Part shown: in pieces, positions 1-6,485 of the stretch
Layout of the letters: each line of letters opens with the position of its first letter
How positions within the stretch are numbered: position 1 is the stretch's first letter
From: Desulfobacteraceae bacterium
Lineage (GTDB): Bacteria; Desulfobacterota; DSM-4660; Desulfatiglandales; Desulfatiglandaceae
DNA length: 7,423 nucleotides
Reading direction: 5' to 3'
Assembly (NCBI GenBank): GCA_030642205.1
Contig: DAOWOF010000112.1
Location: 1-7,423 of the forward strand
Made by a program: the position numbers and the translations under genes
The notes under the pieces: model-generated
What the model was told of the DNA's origin: nothing
What the model saw: only the letters and a program-made list of their open reading frames with translations
Databases searched by the model: none

Positions 1-44
1 CCTTTATTTGATTCCCTGATTTTTCGATTTATCCTCTTTGTATG

Positions 45-234
45 TCTTAAGGGCTCGGCAATAAATAACCTGGCATTTTTGCATCCCGACTTCACCATAT
101 CTTTAACCGATCTTCATGCGCAAAAATCCTCGGAATAGTTCACTATTCCTGCGGATTTGCGCAATCATATCGATTAAAGCTACGACAAATTCGGGCGCAA
201 ACTCTACCAGGTTATTTATTGTCGAGCCCTAAGA
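45..234. repeat. Large imperfect palindrome (about 190 bp), MITE-like or repeat-type element
   Basis: The left arm (45-139) and the reverse complement of the right arm (142-234) align along their whole length, by eye at roughly 75-80% identity. The outer 24 or so bases (AGGGCTCG..., then AATAAATAACCTGG) match with one mismatch plus a one-base indel next to the tip. The middle of the arms is more diverged. The core is a hairpin: GGAATAGT at 132-139 pairs perfectly with ACTATTCC at 142-149, flanked by a TGCGCAAA / TTTGCGCA pair (117-124 and 157-164). No transposase gene lies inside. The whole could fold as one long cruciform or RNA hairpin. Inference: a non-autonomous mobile element or dispersed repeat; a structured RNA or a boundary between transcription units is also possible. 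I see no T-run typical of an intrinsic terminator and no clear target-site duplication. Confidence 0.8.
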
Positions 235-406
235 GAAAGTCAAGCGAAGAGGGTCCATAGTCGGGAGGTTCTGGATCTCCTGTTTTTGTGCCTTGCCGAT
301 ATTTTTGGATCTGCTCGATTGAATCTTCTATTTATCCCAGGGAGACTATCCAATCATCATAAACAGAGAGGGACTTAAGGGAAAAAAGTTCCAATATGGA
401 AATTAA
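212..406 (-). pseudogene. Possible decayed coding fragment ending in the palindrome
   Basis: On the minus strand one frame runs from 406 down to a TAA stop at 214-212 with a single in-frame TAA at 334-332. The part after that stop reads as about 39 plausible residues, including KYRQGTKTGDPEPPDYGPSS and a tail LLGLDNK, the last residues being encoded by the right arm of the palindrome. The part before it includes SLKSLSVYDDWIVSLG. The frame has no good start codon or ribosome binding site and is closed upstream by a TAA at 409-407. This stretch looks richer in G+C than the flanking leader. I do not recognise the protein. It may be a gene remnant linked to the repeat, or chance, because a second minus-strand frame is also open here. 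Low confidence. Confidence 0.25.
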
Positions 407-498
407 TTAATTGGTCTTACCAAAAAACAATCAGCTTAGTTTATAATATTGCGATGTAATAACAATAGGATATATGATGATTCAAAGGATATTGCTTC
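407..498. other. AT-rich leader ahead of the flgB promoter, no gene seen
   Basis: This stretch has no supported gene: the longest + strand frame, starting at 475, is only 15 codons and ends before the promoter region. It is very AT-rich and sits next to a perfect AATTAATTAATT palindrome at 401-412, inside a wider CCAAT...ATTGG pair at 391-414. An enhancer-binding activator site would be expected somewhere upstream of a sigma-54 promoter, but I cannot assign one. A TATAAT at 442-447 has no matching -35 box at normal spacing. Confidence 0.4.
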
Positions 499-515
499 TT
501 GGTATGCTATTTGCT
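499..515 (+). promoter_or_regulatory. Sigma-54 (RpoN) -24/-12 promoter of the flagellar operon
   Basis: The sequence TTGGTATGCTATTTGCT matches the sigma-54 consensus TGGYAYR-N4-TTGCW at the positions that matter: GG at 501-502 and GC at 513-514, with the required 12-base distance. Transcription would begin near 525-527, leaving a leader of about 30 nt before flgB. It lies on the same strand as the genes and immediately ahead of the first one. Family knowledge: many Gram-negative flagellar basal-body operons are transcribed by RpoN together with a FleQ/FlrC-type activator. Inference: this operon is under such control. Confidence 0.75.
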
Positions 516-539
516 CATTAATTTGCCAGATATTAATTC

Positions 540-547
540 AGGAAAGG
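540..547 (+). promoter_or_regulatory. Ribosome binding site of flgB
   Basis: AGGAAAGG lies 9 bases ahead of the ATG at 557. An out-of-frame ATG at 552 meets a stop two codons later, and an in-frame TGA at 548-550 blocks any earlier start, so 557 is the first possible ATG of flgB. Confidence 0.65.
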
Positions 548-556
548 TGACATGGG

Positions 557-970
557 ATGAATTCAACAGAAATTTTTGGTGGAGTATTTCCAGCTTTGGA
601 AAAGGTATTAGATTTGAGATCGTATAAGCACAATATGATTATCTCTAATATTGCTAATATTGATACTCCAAATTATAAAGGCTTTGACTTAATTATTGGG
701 GATGAGTTGGCTAAATCCAAAGAAACAAAAAGACTTGAGCTTAAAAAAACAGATTCAAAGCATTTTTCCGGATCTCAGAGGTTGCATGGCATCAACCATA
801 GGATAGTTCCGTTGAACCCGGTTAATAAACGAGCTGATGGTAATAATGTGGATTTGGATAAAATGATGTCAAGTTTAGCTGAAAATGGTTTGATGTATAA
901 TGCAAACGCCCAAATTTATGCAAAAAAATTGCAAGGTTTAAAATATGTGATTAGTGGAGGGAACAAATAG
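557..970 (+). CDS. flgB: Flagellar basal-body proximal rod protein FlgB
   Basis: FlgB is a subunit of the proximal rod, the drive shaft that runs from the MS ring across the periplasm; it is exported by the flagellar type III system and so has no signal peptide. The 137 residues match the family's usual length. The N-terminal half carries the rod/hook signature, NIANIDTPNYKGFD at residues 31-44. The C-terminal 40 residues (VDLDKMM..., LAENGLMYNANAQ) form the second half of the coiled-coil pair made by the two ends of all axial proteins. The middle is a short variable segment rich in lysine and serine. It is the first gene of the operon, about 30 nt behind the predicted sigma-54 start site, and its stop codon directly abuts the flgC ATG, so the two are probably translationally coupled. 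Confidence 0.96.
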   Translation: MNSTEIFGGVFPALEKVLDLRSYKHNMIISNIANIDTPNYKGFDLIIGDELAKSKETKRLELKKTDSKHFSGSQRLHGINHRIVPLNPVNKRADGNNVDLDKMMSSLAENGLMYNANAQIYAKKLQGLKYVISGGNK

Positions 971-1408
971 ATGAATTTTCTGGATGCTCTACATACCAGC
1001 TCTTCAGGATTATCCGCCCAAAGAACACGGATAAATGTCATTTCAAGTAATCTTGCGAATATAAATACAACTAGAACACCCCAGGGAGGGCCATATCGGA
1101 GAAAAGATGTAATTTTTAAGTCTATTATCCCTCAAAAGTCTTTTTCAAATATGCTGAGTTCGCAAATGCGTTCTGGTGTAACTCAAGTTCAAGTGGCGGG
1201 TATCTCAAGTGACCCAAGGCCTCCCCTAATGAAATATGACCCTGAGCATCCTGATGCAGATGCTAAAGGATATTTAGCTTTACCAAATATCAATATGATT
1301 GAAGAGATGGTTAATCTTATATCTGCAACTCGTAGTTATGAAGCGGGTGTAACAGCTCTTAATGCAAGTAAGAGCATGGTTATGAAGGCTTTAGAGATCG
1401 GTAGATAA
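971..1408 (+). CDS. flgC: Flagellar basal-body proximal rod protein FlgC
   Basis: FlgC is a proximal rod subunit that stacks with FlgB, FlgF and FliE below the distal rod. At 145 residues it is of normal size. The N-terminus shows the rod-family motif SNLANINTTRTPQGGPYRRK at residues 26-45, including the family-typical insertion after the Asn/Thr pair. The C-terminus (LALPNINMIEEMVNLISATR, then SYEAGVTALNASKSM) is the conserved C-terminal rod domain. The start is fixed by a strong GGAGGG ribosome binding site at 956-961, inside the end of flgB, 9 bases ahead of the ATG. There is no gap between flgB and flgC. No anomaly is seen. Confidence 0.97.
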   Translation: MNFLDALHTSSSGLSAQRTRINVISSNLANINTTRTPQGGPYRRKDVIFKSIIPQKSFSNMLSSQMRSGVTQVQVAGISSDPRPPLMKYDPEHPDADAKGYLALPNINMIEEMVNLISATRSYEAGVTALNASKSMVMKALEIGR

Positions 1409-1453
1409 AGAGAATAAGTTCCTTAAGGCAGCTTAAAATATCAGGGAGAGATA

Positions 1454-1753
1454 ATGGATGATTTCAAGATAGATGATAGCATCAAGATTCCTCTGTCATT
1501 ACCAAATACTGATAATTATCAAAACATAAAGGGTGAAAATTTTATTGACTTTTTAAATAACACTATCCAGGAAGTCAATGAACTTCAACAAGCCGCAGAT
1601 GTAAAAGTCAATGATCTTGCCAGAGGTTCAAATATTGATATCCACAATACTATGATCTCGATGGAAAAGGCCGAAATATCATTTAAATTAATGGCTGAAG
1701 TTCGCAATAAGGTAATAAGCGCTTATCAAGAAATTATGCGGATGAATGTTTAA
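1454..1753 (+). CDS. fliE: Flagellar hook-basal body complex protein FliE
   Basis: FliE is the small protein that connects the MS ring (FliF) with the rod and is among the first substrates exported by the flagellar type III system. The 99 residues are close to the usual 100-110. The conserved C-terminal half is clear: NTMISMEKAEISFKLMAEVR followed by NKVISAYQEIMRMNV, a helical segment shared with the rod proteins. The N-terminal 30 residues are variable, as expected. The start follows a GGGAG ribosome binding site at 1444-1448. The 45-bp gap behind flgC contains a CCTTAAGG palindrome but no convincing promoter or terminator. fliF follows after 12 bases. Confidence 0.95.
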   Translation: MDDFKIDDSIKIPLSLPNTDNYQNIKGENFIDFLNNTIQEVNELQQAADVKVNDLARGSNIDIHNTMISMEKAEISFKLMAEVRNKVISAYQEIMRMNV

Positions 1754-1765
1754 TAGGGAAATTCC

Positions 1766-3358
1766 ATGAAATTGAGTGATTTATTACTAAAAATTAAAAT
1801 ATTTTTTGCCAGTCTTTCACCTGGGAAAAGAATTACGCTAATAACTCTCATATGTGGCATGATTGTCAGTTTTATCATTATTATAATCTGGAGTGGTAAA
1901 TCTGATTATCAATTGCTCTACTCAAATCTCTTGCCTGAAGATGCAAGTTTAATAATCAGCCGGTTAAAAGAGCAAAAAATTGACTATCAGGTTTCATCAA
2001 ATGGTAGTGCGATTCTAGTCCCGGATGAAATGGTATATGAGACCAGGATGGACTTTGCAGGTCAGGGATTGCCTAAAGGTGGCATGGTTGGTTTTGAAAT
2101 ATTTGATAATGCTAAATTAGGAATGACCGAGTTTCTTCAGAATATTAATTACCAAAGAGCATTACAAGGTGAGTTGGCGCGTACAATTAATGGGTTTTCT
2201 GAGATTCAAAGTTCCAGAGTGCATTTTATTATGCCCAGCAAAAGTCTTTTTATTGACGACGTAAAGCCGGCGAAATGCACTGTAGTTGTTAAATTATTGC
2301 CTGGGAAATGGTTGAGTAAGAACCAAATTACTGGAATTGCACATCTTGTATCATCGAGTATTTCAGGATTACCTTTAGAAAATGTGACCATTGTGGATCA
2401 TTTGGGGAAAATTATTTCAGATTTTAGAGATAAAGCATCAGAATCCAATATAAATACAGACAATTTAGAGTATCAGGAAAAAGTCGATAAAAGCTATGAA
2501 AACCGGGTTAGGTCAATGCTGGAGGAGGTTTTGGGAGTCGGCAAGGTCATTGTCAGAGCTTCGTGTTCCATTGATTTTCAAAGACTGGAGAAAACAGAAG
2601 AGATATATGATTCCGCTAATAAAGCAATTCGAAGTGAACAGACTCTTAATGAGATTGCGAATGGTAATGACTTGAATGCCATTGGAATTCCCGGAGTTGT
2701 ATCAAATATTCAGCAAGAAGGAACAAAATCCAATCAAGTAAATTCTCAATCAATGAATAAACAGGACAGAAGTGTGAATTACGAAGTTGGAAAAATAATT
2801 CGGCGTATAGTAGAACCTGCAGGCAGCATAAAAAAAATATCAGTTGCTGTAATTGTAGATGGTGCCTATAAAATTGAGGAGGATGAAGAAGGAGAGACCT
2901 TGCAGACTTATATCCCAAGATCTCAAGAAGAGATGGCAAAACTTGAATCAATTGTTAAGCGGGCTATTAATTTTGATTCTGCAAGAGGGGATGACATTGA
3001 GGTAGTAAATATTAACTTTGAAGGCTCTAATGTTCATGAAGAAAAGCTTATAAGCACTGAGAATAACTGGCTTCTATATTTAAAGCAATATTCGAAATTA
3101 ATTAAATTTGGAGCAATATTATTATTCGTTTTTTGTTCATATATATTTATAGTTCGTCCTATAGTGAAATGGATTATCTCCACTTCAGTGGAAGATATGG
3201 AATTATTAAAACAATTACCTAAGACTGTTGGTGAACTGGAAGGTGAAATGAATGAAGGATCTTCAGATTCCCAGATGAGGGATGCTGCGATTAAATTAAT
3301 GGAAAGTGGCGGCAGCAATCCTGACAAGCTGATGCATAAGTGGCTCAAAGAAACATAA
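1766..3358 (+). CDS. fliF: Flagellar MS-ring protein FliF
   Basis: FliF forms the MS ring in the inner membrane, the base on which rod, switch and export gate are built. The 530 residues are a normal length. In order: a short cytoplasmic N-terminus; a first membrane helix at about 23-43 (isoleucine-rich, ending IIIIIWSG); the periplasmic YscJ/FliF-type ring-building domains (QLLYSNL..., VHFIMPSKSLF, HLVSSSISGLPLENVTIVD); the FliF C-terminal periplasmic domain (YENRVRSMLEEVLGVGKVIV and the RSEQTLNE motif); a Gln/Asn/Ser-rich linker; a second membrane helix at about 446-467; and a cytoplasmic tail whose last 25 residues (ending NPDKLMHKWLKET) fit the FliG-binding peptide. Start codon ATG behind AGGGAA at 1755-1760. 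The gene downstream is its binding partner fliG. Confidence 0.97.
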   Translation: MKLSDLLLKIKIFFASLSPGKRITLITLICGMIVSFIIIIIWSGKSDYQLLYSNLLPEDASLIISRLKEQKIDYQVSSNGSAILVPDEMVYETRMDFAGQGLPKGGMVGFEIFDNAKLGMTEFLQNINYQRALQGELARTINGFSEIQSSRVHFIMPSKSLFIDDVKPAKCTVVVKLLPGKWLSKNQITGIAHLVSSSISGLPLENVTIVDHLGKIISDFRDKASESNINTDNLEYQEKVDKSYENRVRSMLEEVLGVGKVIVRASCSIDFQRLEKTEEIYDSANKAIRSEQTLNEIANGNDLNAIGIPGVVSNIQQEGTKSNQVNSQSMNKQDRSVNYEVGKIIRRIVEPAGSIKKISVAVIVDGAYKIEEDEEGETLQTYIPRSQEEMAKLESIVKRAINFDSARGDDIEVVNINFEGSNVHEEKLISTENNWLLYLKQYSKLIKFGAILLFVFCSYIFIVRPIVKWIISTSVEDMELLKQLPKTVGELEGEMNEGSSDSQMRDAAIKLMESGGSNPDKLMHKWLKET

Positions 3359-3440
3359 TTAATGTTGTGCGTCTGAAATCAGCATCCCTGAAATAGCTGA
3401 ATAATTACATTAAAAGAAGCAAAAGGATTATCAAATCAAA

Positions 3441-4394
3441 ATGGATCCTAATAAATTACCAGGTTCTCTTAAGATCGCAATATTGATTCAATCAATGGGG
3501 AAGGTGAGGGCTGAACGTTTTTTGGAGGGATTAGATGTTGAGGAAGTTCGTCTTATTAAGAGTCATCTGTCTCAAATGGGAACAATTCCTCCTGATGTAG
3601 TAGAAAAAGTAGCATCTGAATTTACGAGTTTAGGAAGATCTGAGACAGGCAAAGATGGTGTAGACGATAGAAATGAAGAGGATCAAGACATGGATAATGG
3701 TCAAACTTCTTTGGAGACCATTCAATCCCTTGAGCCAAGTCTTTTGTTTGATCTTATTAAGGATGAACATCCTCAAACCATTGCAATTATATTGGTGCAC
3801 CTTAAAACTGATGTCGCTGGTTATATATTATCTATGTTTCATGAAGAAATCTCAATGGATGTAGCTTTCAGGATTGCAAATATGGATAAGGTTATCTCTA
3901 CTATGGTAAATGATATTGATGCTATTTTTAAGGATGTTTTGAAGAATGAGCAATCAAGTACTACGCATAAGATAGGGGGGGTTGATTTTATTGCGGAGGT
4001 ATTAAATCAGTTGGATGCTGTTACTAGTGAACTGATAATGGCGGAAATTGAGGAGGAAGACACAGATCTGGCGGATAAAATTAAGCAGAGAATGTTTATC
4101 TTCGATGATATTGTCAAGGTGGATGATAAAGGATTGCAAAAAGTATTAAGAGGCGTTGAATCTCAACAATTGGTGGTTGCTTTAAAAGCGGCAACGGAAG
4201 AAGTTAAAGAAGCAATATACAGAAATATGTCATCACGAGCATCTGAGATGTTAAAAGAAGAGATGGCCTCGTCAGGAGCAGTGAGAATGAATGAAGTTGA
4301 AGCAGCTCAACAGACAATAATCAAAATAATACAAGAAATGGAGAAAAAAGGCGAAGTCACAATTGAAGGTAAGGGGGACGCATTCATTGCATAA
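3441..4394 (+). CDS. fliG: Flagellar motor switch protein FliG, with atypical N-terminal domain
   Basis: FliG is the rotor protein on the cytoplasmic face of the MS ring; it binds FliF and FliM and receives torque from the stator. The middle and C-terminal domains are fully recognisable: EHPQ motif at residues 109-112, KIGGVDFIAEVLNQLD around 177-192, FDDIVKVDD, the torque-helix region (VALKAATEEVKEAIYRNMSS, then RASEMLKEEM) with its charged residues, and the AVRMNEVEAAQ hinge. The N-terminal domain starts normally (LKIAILIQSMG) but after about residue 64 the conserved second half of FliG_N (the usual 'YhA-LekALGeekA' type helices) is absent. Instead there is an acidic, hydrophilic linker (residues 65-90, including DDRNEEDQDMDNG). 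Total length, 317, is about 15 short of the usual 330-340. The ribosome binding site is weak (AAGGA at 3423-3427, 13 bases from the ATG), but no in-frame start lies upstream. An 82-bp gap separates it from fliF. Confidence 0.96.
   Translation: MDPNKLPGSLKIAILIQSMGKVRAERFLEGLDVEEVRLIKSHLSQMGTIPPDVVEKVASEFTSLGRSETGKDGVDDRNEEDQDMDNGQTSLETIQSLEPSLLFDLIKDEHPQTIAIILVHLKTDVAGYILSMFHEEISMDVAFRIANMDKVISTMVNDIDAIFKDVLKNEQSSTTHKIGGVDFIAEVLNQLDAVTSELIMAEIEEEDTDLADKIKQRMFIFDDIVKVDDKGLQKVLRGVESQQLVVALKAATEEVKEAIYRNMSSRASEMLKEEMASSGAVRMNEVEAAQQTIIKIIQEMEKKGEVTIEGKGDAFIA
3975..3981 (+). repeat. Homopolymer tract of 7 G inside fliG
   Basis: Seven consecutive G encode the Gly-Gly of the conserved KIGGVD segment of FliG (residues 179-180, GGG GGG, plus the first G of GTT). 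The glycines are expected for the family, but the choice of two GGG codons in a row is unusual in such AT-rich genes. Confidence 0.9.
4371..4377 (+). promoter_or_regulatory. Ribosome binding site deciding the fliH start
   Basis: AAGGGGG lies inside the end of fliG, 9 bases ahead of a TTG at 4387, and favours that codon over a TTG at 4363 (weak upstream site) and an ATG at 4438 (no purine-rich site ahead). Confidence 0.45.
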
Positions 4395-5112
4395 TAAACC
4401 TGAAAATAAAAAAATATATAGTTTTCCTGCTATCTTGATGGGGGGGGCTGAGAAACAAGATTCGGGAAAGAACGCGTCTGGAGAATTTAAACCATATAAT
4501 TTCGGAAGCAAAAAACTGAAAACACTCAATACATCTGATGAAAATGGTGAAGCATTTGACTTTAATGAGTACGAGCTTGAGGAAATAAAGAAACTTGAAA
4601 AAGATGCGTTTTCCCAGGGATTCTTACAAGGAGAAAAAACAGGAATTGAGGCAGAGAAACTCAAATCCGAACCAATGCTGCAAAATTTTCGGCAAGCTAT
4701 TATAGAATTGGATAATGCAAAAAAACATATGTATCTGAAAGCTGAAAAGGAGGCCGTTCTACTTGCCCTTGCAATAGCAAAAAAAATAATAGGACATGAA
4801 GTATCGAATAATCAAGAGCTTGTCTTAAAAAATATTGTTAAAGATGCTTTAAAAAGAGCCTCGGATCAGAGCCATATAAAGGTACGTATCCATCCTTCCG
4901 ATTATAGTATGATTAAAGAATCCAAATCACAGTTTGCACAGTATCTTGATAACAAAGGTGATATCGTTTTTGAGGTGGACGAAAGGATCCATAATGGAGG
5001 TTGTATTATTGAGACAGATTCCGGAGAGATTGACGCAAGAATTGATAATCGACTTATGATAGTTGAAGAAGCATTAAAGTCTCAGATGCAAAAAGAAATG
5101 CCTAATGGATGA
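4387..5112 (+). CDS. fliH: Flagellar assembly protein FliH (export ATPase regulator)
   Basis: FliH dimerises, binds the ATPase FliI, restrains its activity and docks the FliHI complex to the C ring and export gate. Counted from TTG 4387 it has 241 residues, normal for the family. In order: a poorly conserved N-terminus (no tryptophan anywhere, although enteric FliH uses N-terminal Trp residues); a glycine repeat GFLQGEKTG at about residues 78-86, the GxxxGxxxG type known from FliH; a helical segment; and the FliH/YscL C-terminal domain (EAVLLALAIAKKIIGHEV, VRIHPSDYSMIKE, VDERIHNGGCIIETDSGEID). The start is uncertain: TTG 4387 overlaps the fliG stop by 8 bases and has the best ribosome binding site; TTG 4363 would add 8 residues; ATG 4438 would remove 17. 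A run of 8 G follows that ATG. Confidence 0.93.
   Translation: MHNKPENKKIYSFPAILMGGAEKQDSGKNASGEFKPYNFGSKKLKTLNTSDENGEAFDFNEYELEEIKKLEKDAFSQGFLQGEKTGIEAEKLKSEPMLQNFRQAIIELDNAKKHMYLKAEKEAVLLALAIAKKIIGHEVSNNQELVLKNIVKDALKRASDQSHIKVRIHPSDYSMIKESKSQFAQYLDNKGDIVFEVDERIHNGGCIIETDSGEIDARIDNRLMIVEEALKSQMQKEMPNG
4440..4447 (+). repeat. Homopolymer tract of 8 G near the start of fliH
   Basis: Eight consecutive G within ATG GGG GGG GCT encode MGG some 18 residues into FliH. A one-base slip here would truncate FliH early. In an AT-rich gene such a tract is unusual. Confidence 0.9.
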
Positions 5113-5121
5113 TTGCCTAAA

Positions 5122-6453
5122 ATGACAACAGGATTTAGCTTAACAAAATATCATAAAACTCTGGGATCTGTTTCTCCTATTTTGGCAAATGGAAGAATTA
5201 CCAAAATCATTGGTTTGGTTACAGAATCCAAAGGACCTGTATCCAGATTAGGTACAATCTGTGATATCTATCCCAAAGGTAATAAAAAGAAAATATCGGC
5301 GGAAGTGCTTGGATTTAGAGACAATAAAGTATTATTAATGCCTTTAGGGGAAATCAGGGGAATTGGCCCTGGAAGCAAAGTTGTAGCAAAACATCAAAAC
5401 GCGCTTGTTCAAGTCGGAAATAGTCTATTAGGAAGAGTCATTGATGGCCTTGGAAGGCCAATAGATGGAAAAGGTCCCATCGCGAATGAGGAAGAGTACC
5501 CATTATATAATGAACCTGTAAATCCTTTATTGAGAAAAATGATTTCTCAACCACTAGATACCGGAATTAGAGCAATTAATGGACTTTTAACGATTGGGAA
5601 AGGGCAAAGGGTAGGTATTTTTGCCGGTTCAGGTGTAGGTAAGAGCGTTTTATTAGGCATGATTGCCAAAAGATCAAGGGTAGATGTGAATGTCATAGCG
5701 CTAATTGGTGAGAGAGGTAGAGAAGTAAATGAATTTATTCAGAATGATCTTGGCCCGGAAGGTTTAAAAAGATCTATAGTTATTGTAGCGACTTCGGATC
5801 AGATACCTATTGTTAGAATGAGAGGTGCCTTCATTGCTACAACCATAGCGGAATATTTTCGCGATCAGGGTATGCATGTCATGCTAATGATGGATTCAAT
5901 TACTCGTTTTGCAATGGCGCAAAGAGAAGTAGGCTTGGCTACCGGAGAACCACCAACAACCAAAGGATATACTCCTTCAGTTTTTACTTTGCTGCCAAAA
6001 TTATTGGAACGATCCGGAACGTCGAGACATGAAGGTACAATTACGGCTCTTTATACTGTTTTAGTTGAAGGAGATGATATGAATGAGCCAATCGCGGATG
6101 CCGTAAGGTCAATTCTTGATGGTCATATTGTCTTATCAAGAGATTTGGCTATGGAAAGTCATTATCCTGCGATTGATATTTTAAGTAGTATTAGCAGGAG
6201 CATGAATAGTCTAATCGATCCGGAACATCGTGAAAATGCAGGACGATTAAAACTTGTTCTTGCAAGTTATAAAAAAGCGGAAGATTTGATTAATATTGGC
6301 GCCTATGTGCCAGGCAGTAATCCGAAAATTGATTATGCTATTAAAATGATAGAAAAAGTTAATACTTATTTAAAACAGGGAATTGATGAAGGTCTAAATT
6401 ATAAAGATAGCTTGGAGCAACTTAACCAACTTTATGATATTCAAGGGAAATAG
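5122..6453 (+). CDS. fliI: Flagellum-specific ATPase FliI (type III export ATPase)
   Basis: FliI is the hexameric ATPase of the flagellar type III export apparatus, related to the beta subunit of F1-ATPase; ATP hydrolysis releases substrates from chaperones and helps their entry into the export gate. Counted from ATG 5122 it has 443 residues, normal. In order: an N-terminal beta-barrel domain; the Walker A loop AGSGVGKS at about 168-175; the FliI/YscN motif IGERGREVNEFI; Walker B VMLMMDS near 253-259, running into ITRFAMAQREVGLATGEPP; and KGYTPSVFTLLPKLLERSG, diagnostic for type III ATPases. Catalytic residues look intact. An in-frame TTG at 5113, immediately behind the fliH stop, would add three residues (M/L-P-K); ATG 5122 is preferred because GGAT at 5107-5110 is at workable distance from it and too close to 5113. 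Translation is probably coupled to fliH. Confidence 0.97.
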   Translation: MTTGFSLTKYHKTLGSVSPILANGRITKIIGLVTESKGPVSRLGTICDIYPKGNKKKISAEVLGFRDNKVLLMPLGEIRGIGPGSKVVAKHQNALVQVGNSLLGRVIDGLGRPIDGKGPIANEEEYPLYNEPVNPLLRKMISQPLDTGIRAINGLLTIGKGQRVGIFAGSGVGKSVLLGMIAKRSRVDVNVIALIGERGREVNEFIQNDLGPEGLKRSIVIVATSDQIPIVRMRGAFIATTIAEYFRDQGMHVMLMMDSITRFAMAQREVGLATGEPPTTKGYTPSVFTLLPKLLERSGTSRHEGTITALYTVLVEGDDMNEPIADAVRSILDGHIVLSRDLAMESHYPAIDILSSISRSMNSLIDPEHRENAGRLKLVLASYKKAEDLINIGAYVPGSNPKIDYAIKMIEKVNTYLKQGIDEGLNYKDSLEQLNQLYDIQGK

Positions 6454-6485
6454 CTTCCATTAATCTTGGAGAGCAGGTTGAAATC

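Noticed and set aside
71..82. TGGCATTTTTGC resembling a sigma-54 promoter
   Set aside because: The GG to GC distance is 9 rather than 12, and it lies in the palindrome arm, far from any gene start.
3..98. Minus-strand frame from an ATG at 98-96, open to the window edge (32 codons)
   Set aside because: It starts inside the palindrome, has no clear ribosome binding site and shows no recognisable protein features; probably a chance frame in the repeat.
2173..2192. TTGGCGCG inside fliF resembling a -24 box
   Set aside because: No GC dinucleotide at the -12 position; coding sequence of a conserved protein.
2206..3348. Three minus-strand frames inside fliF
   Set aside because: They are shadows of the fliF coding sequence, with no ribosome binding sites and low-complexity translations.
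3359..3440. Possible internal promoter or hairpin in the 82-bp fliF-fliG gap
   Set aside because: Only a 5-bp stem (TCAGC/GCTGA) with a 12-base loop is seen and no promoter motif at proper spacing.
3673..3864. Second + strand frame within fliG
   Set aside because: Out-of-frame shadow of fliG, whose own frame gives a clear family match.
4272..4664. Minus-strand frame across the fliG/fliH junction
   Set aside because: Ser/Phe-rich antisense of Lys/Glu-rich coding sequence; no independent support.
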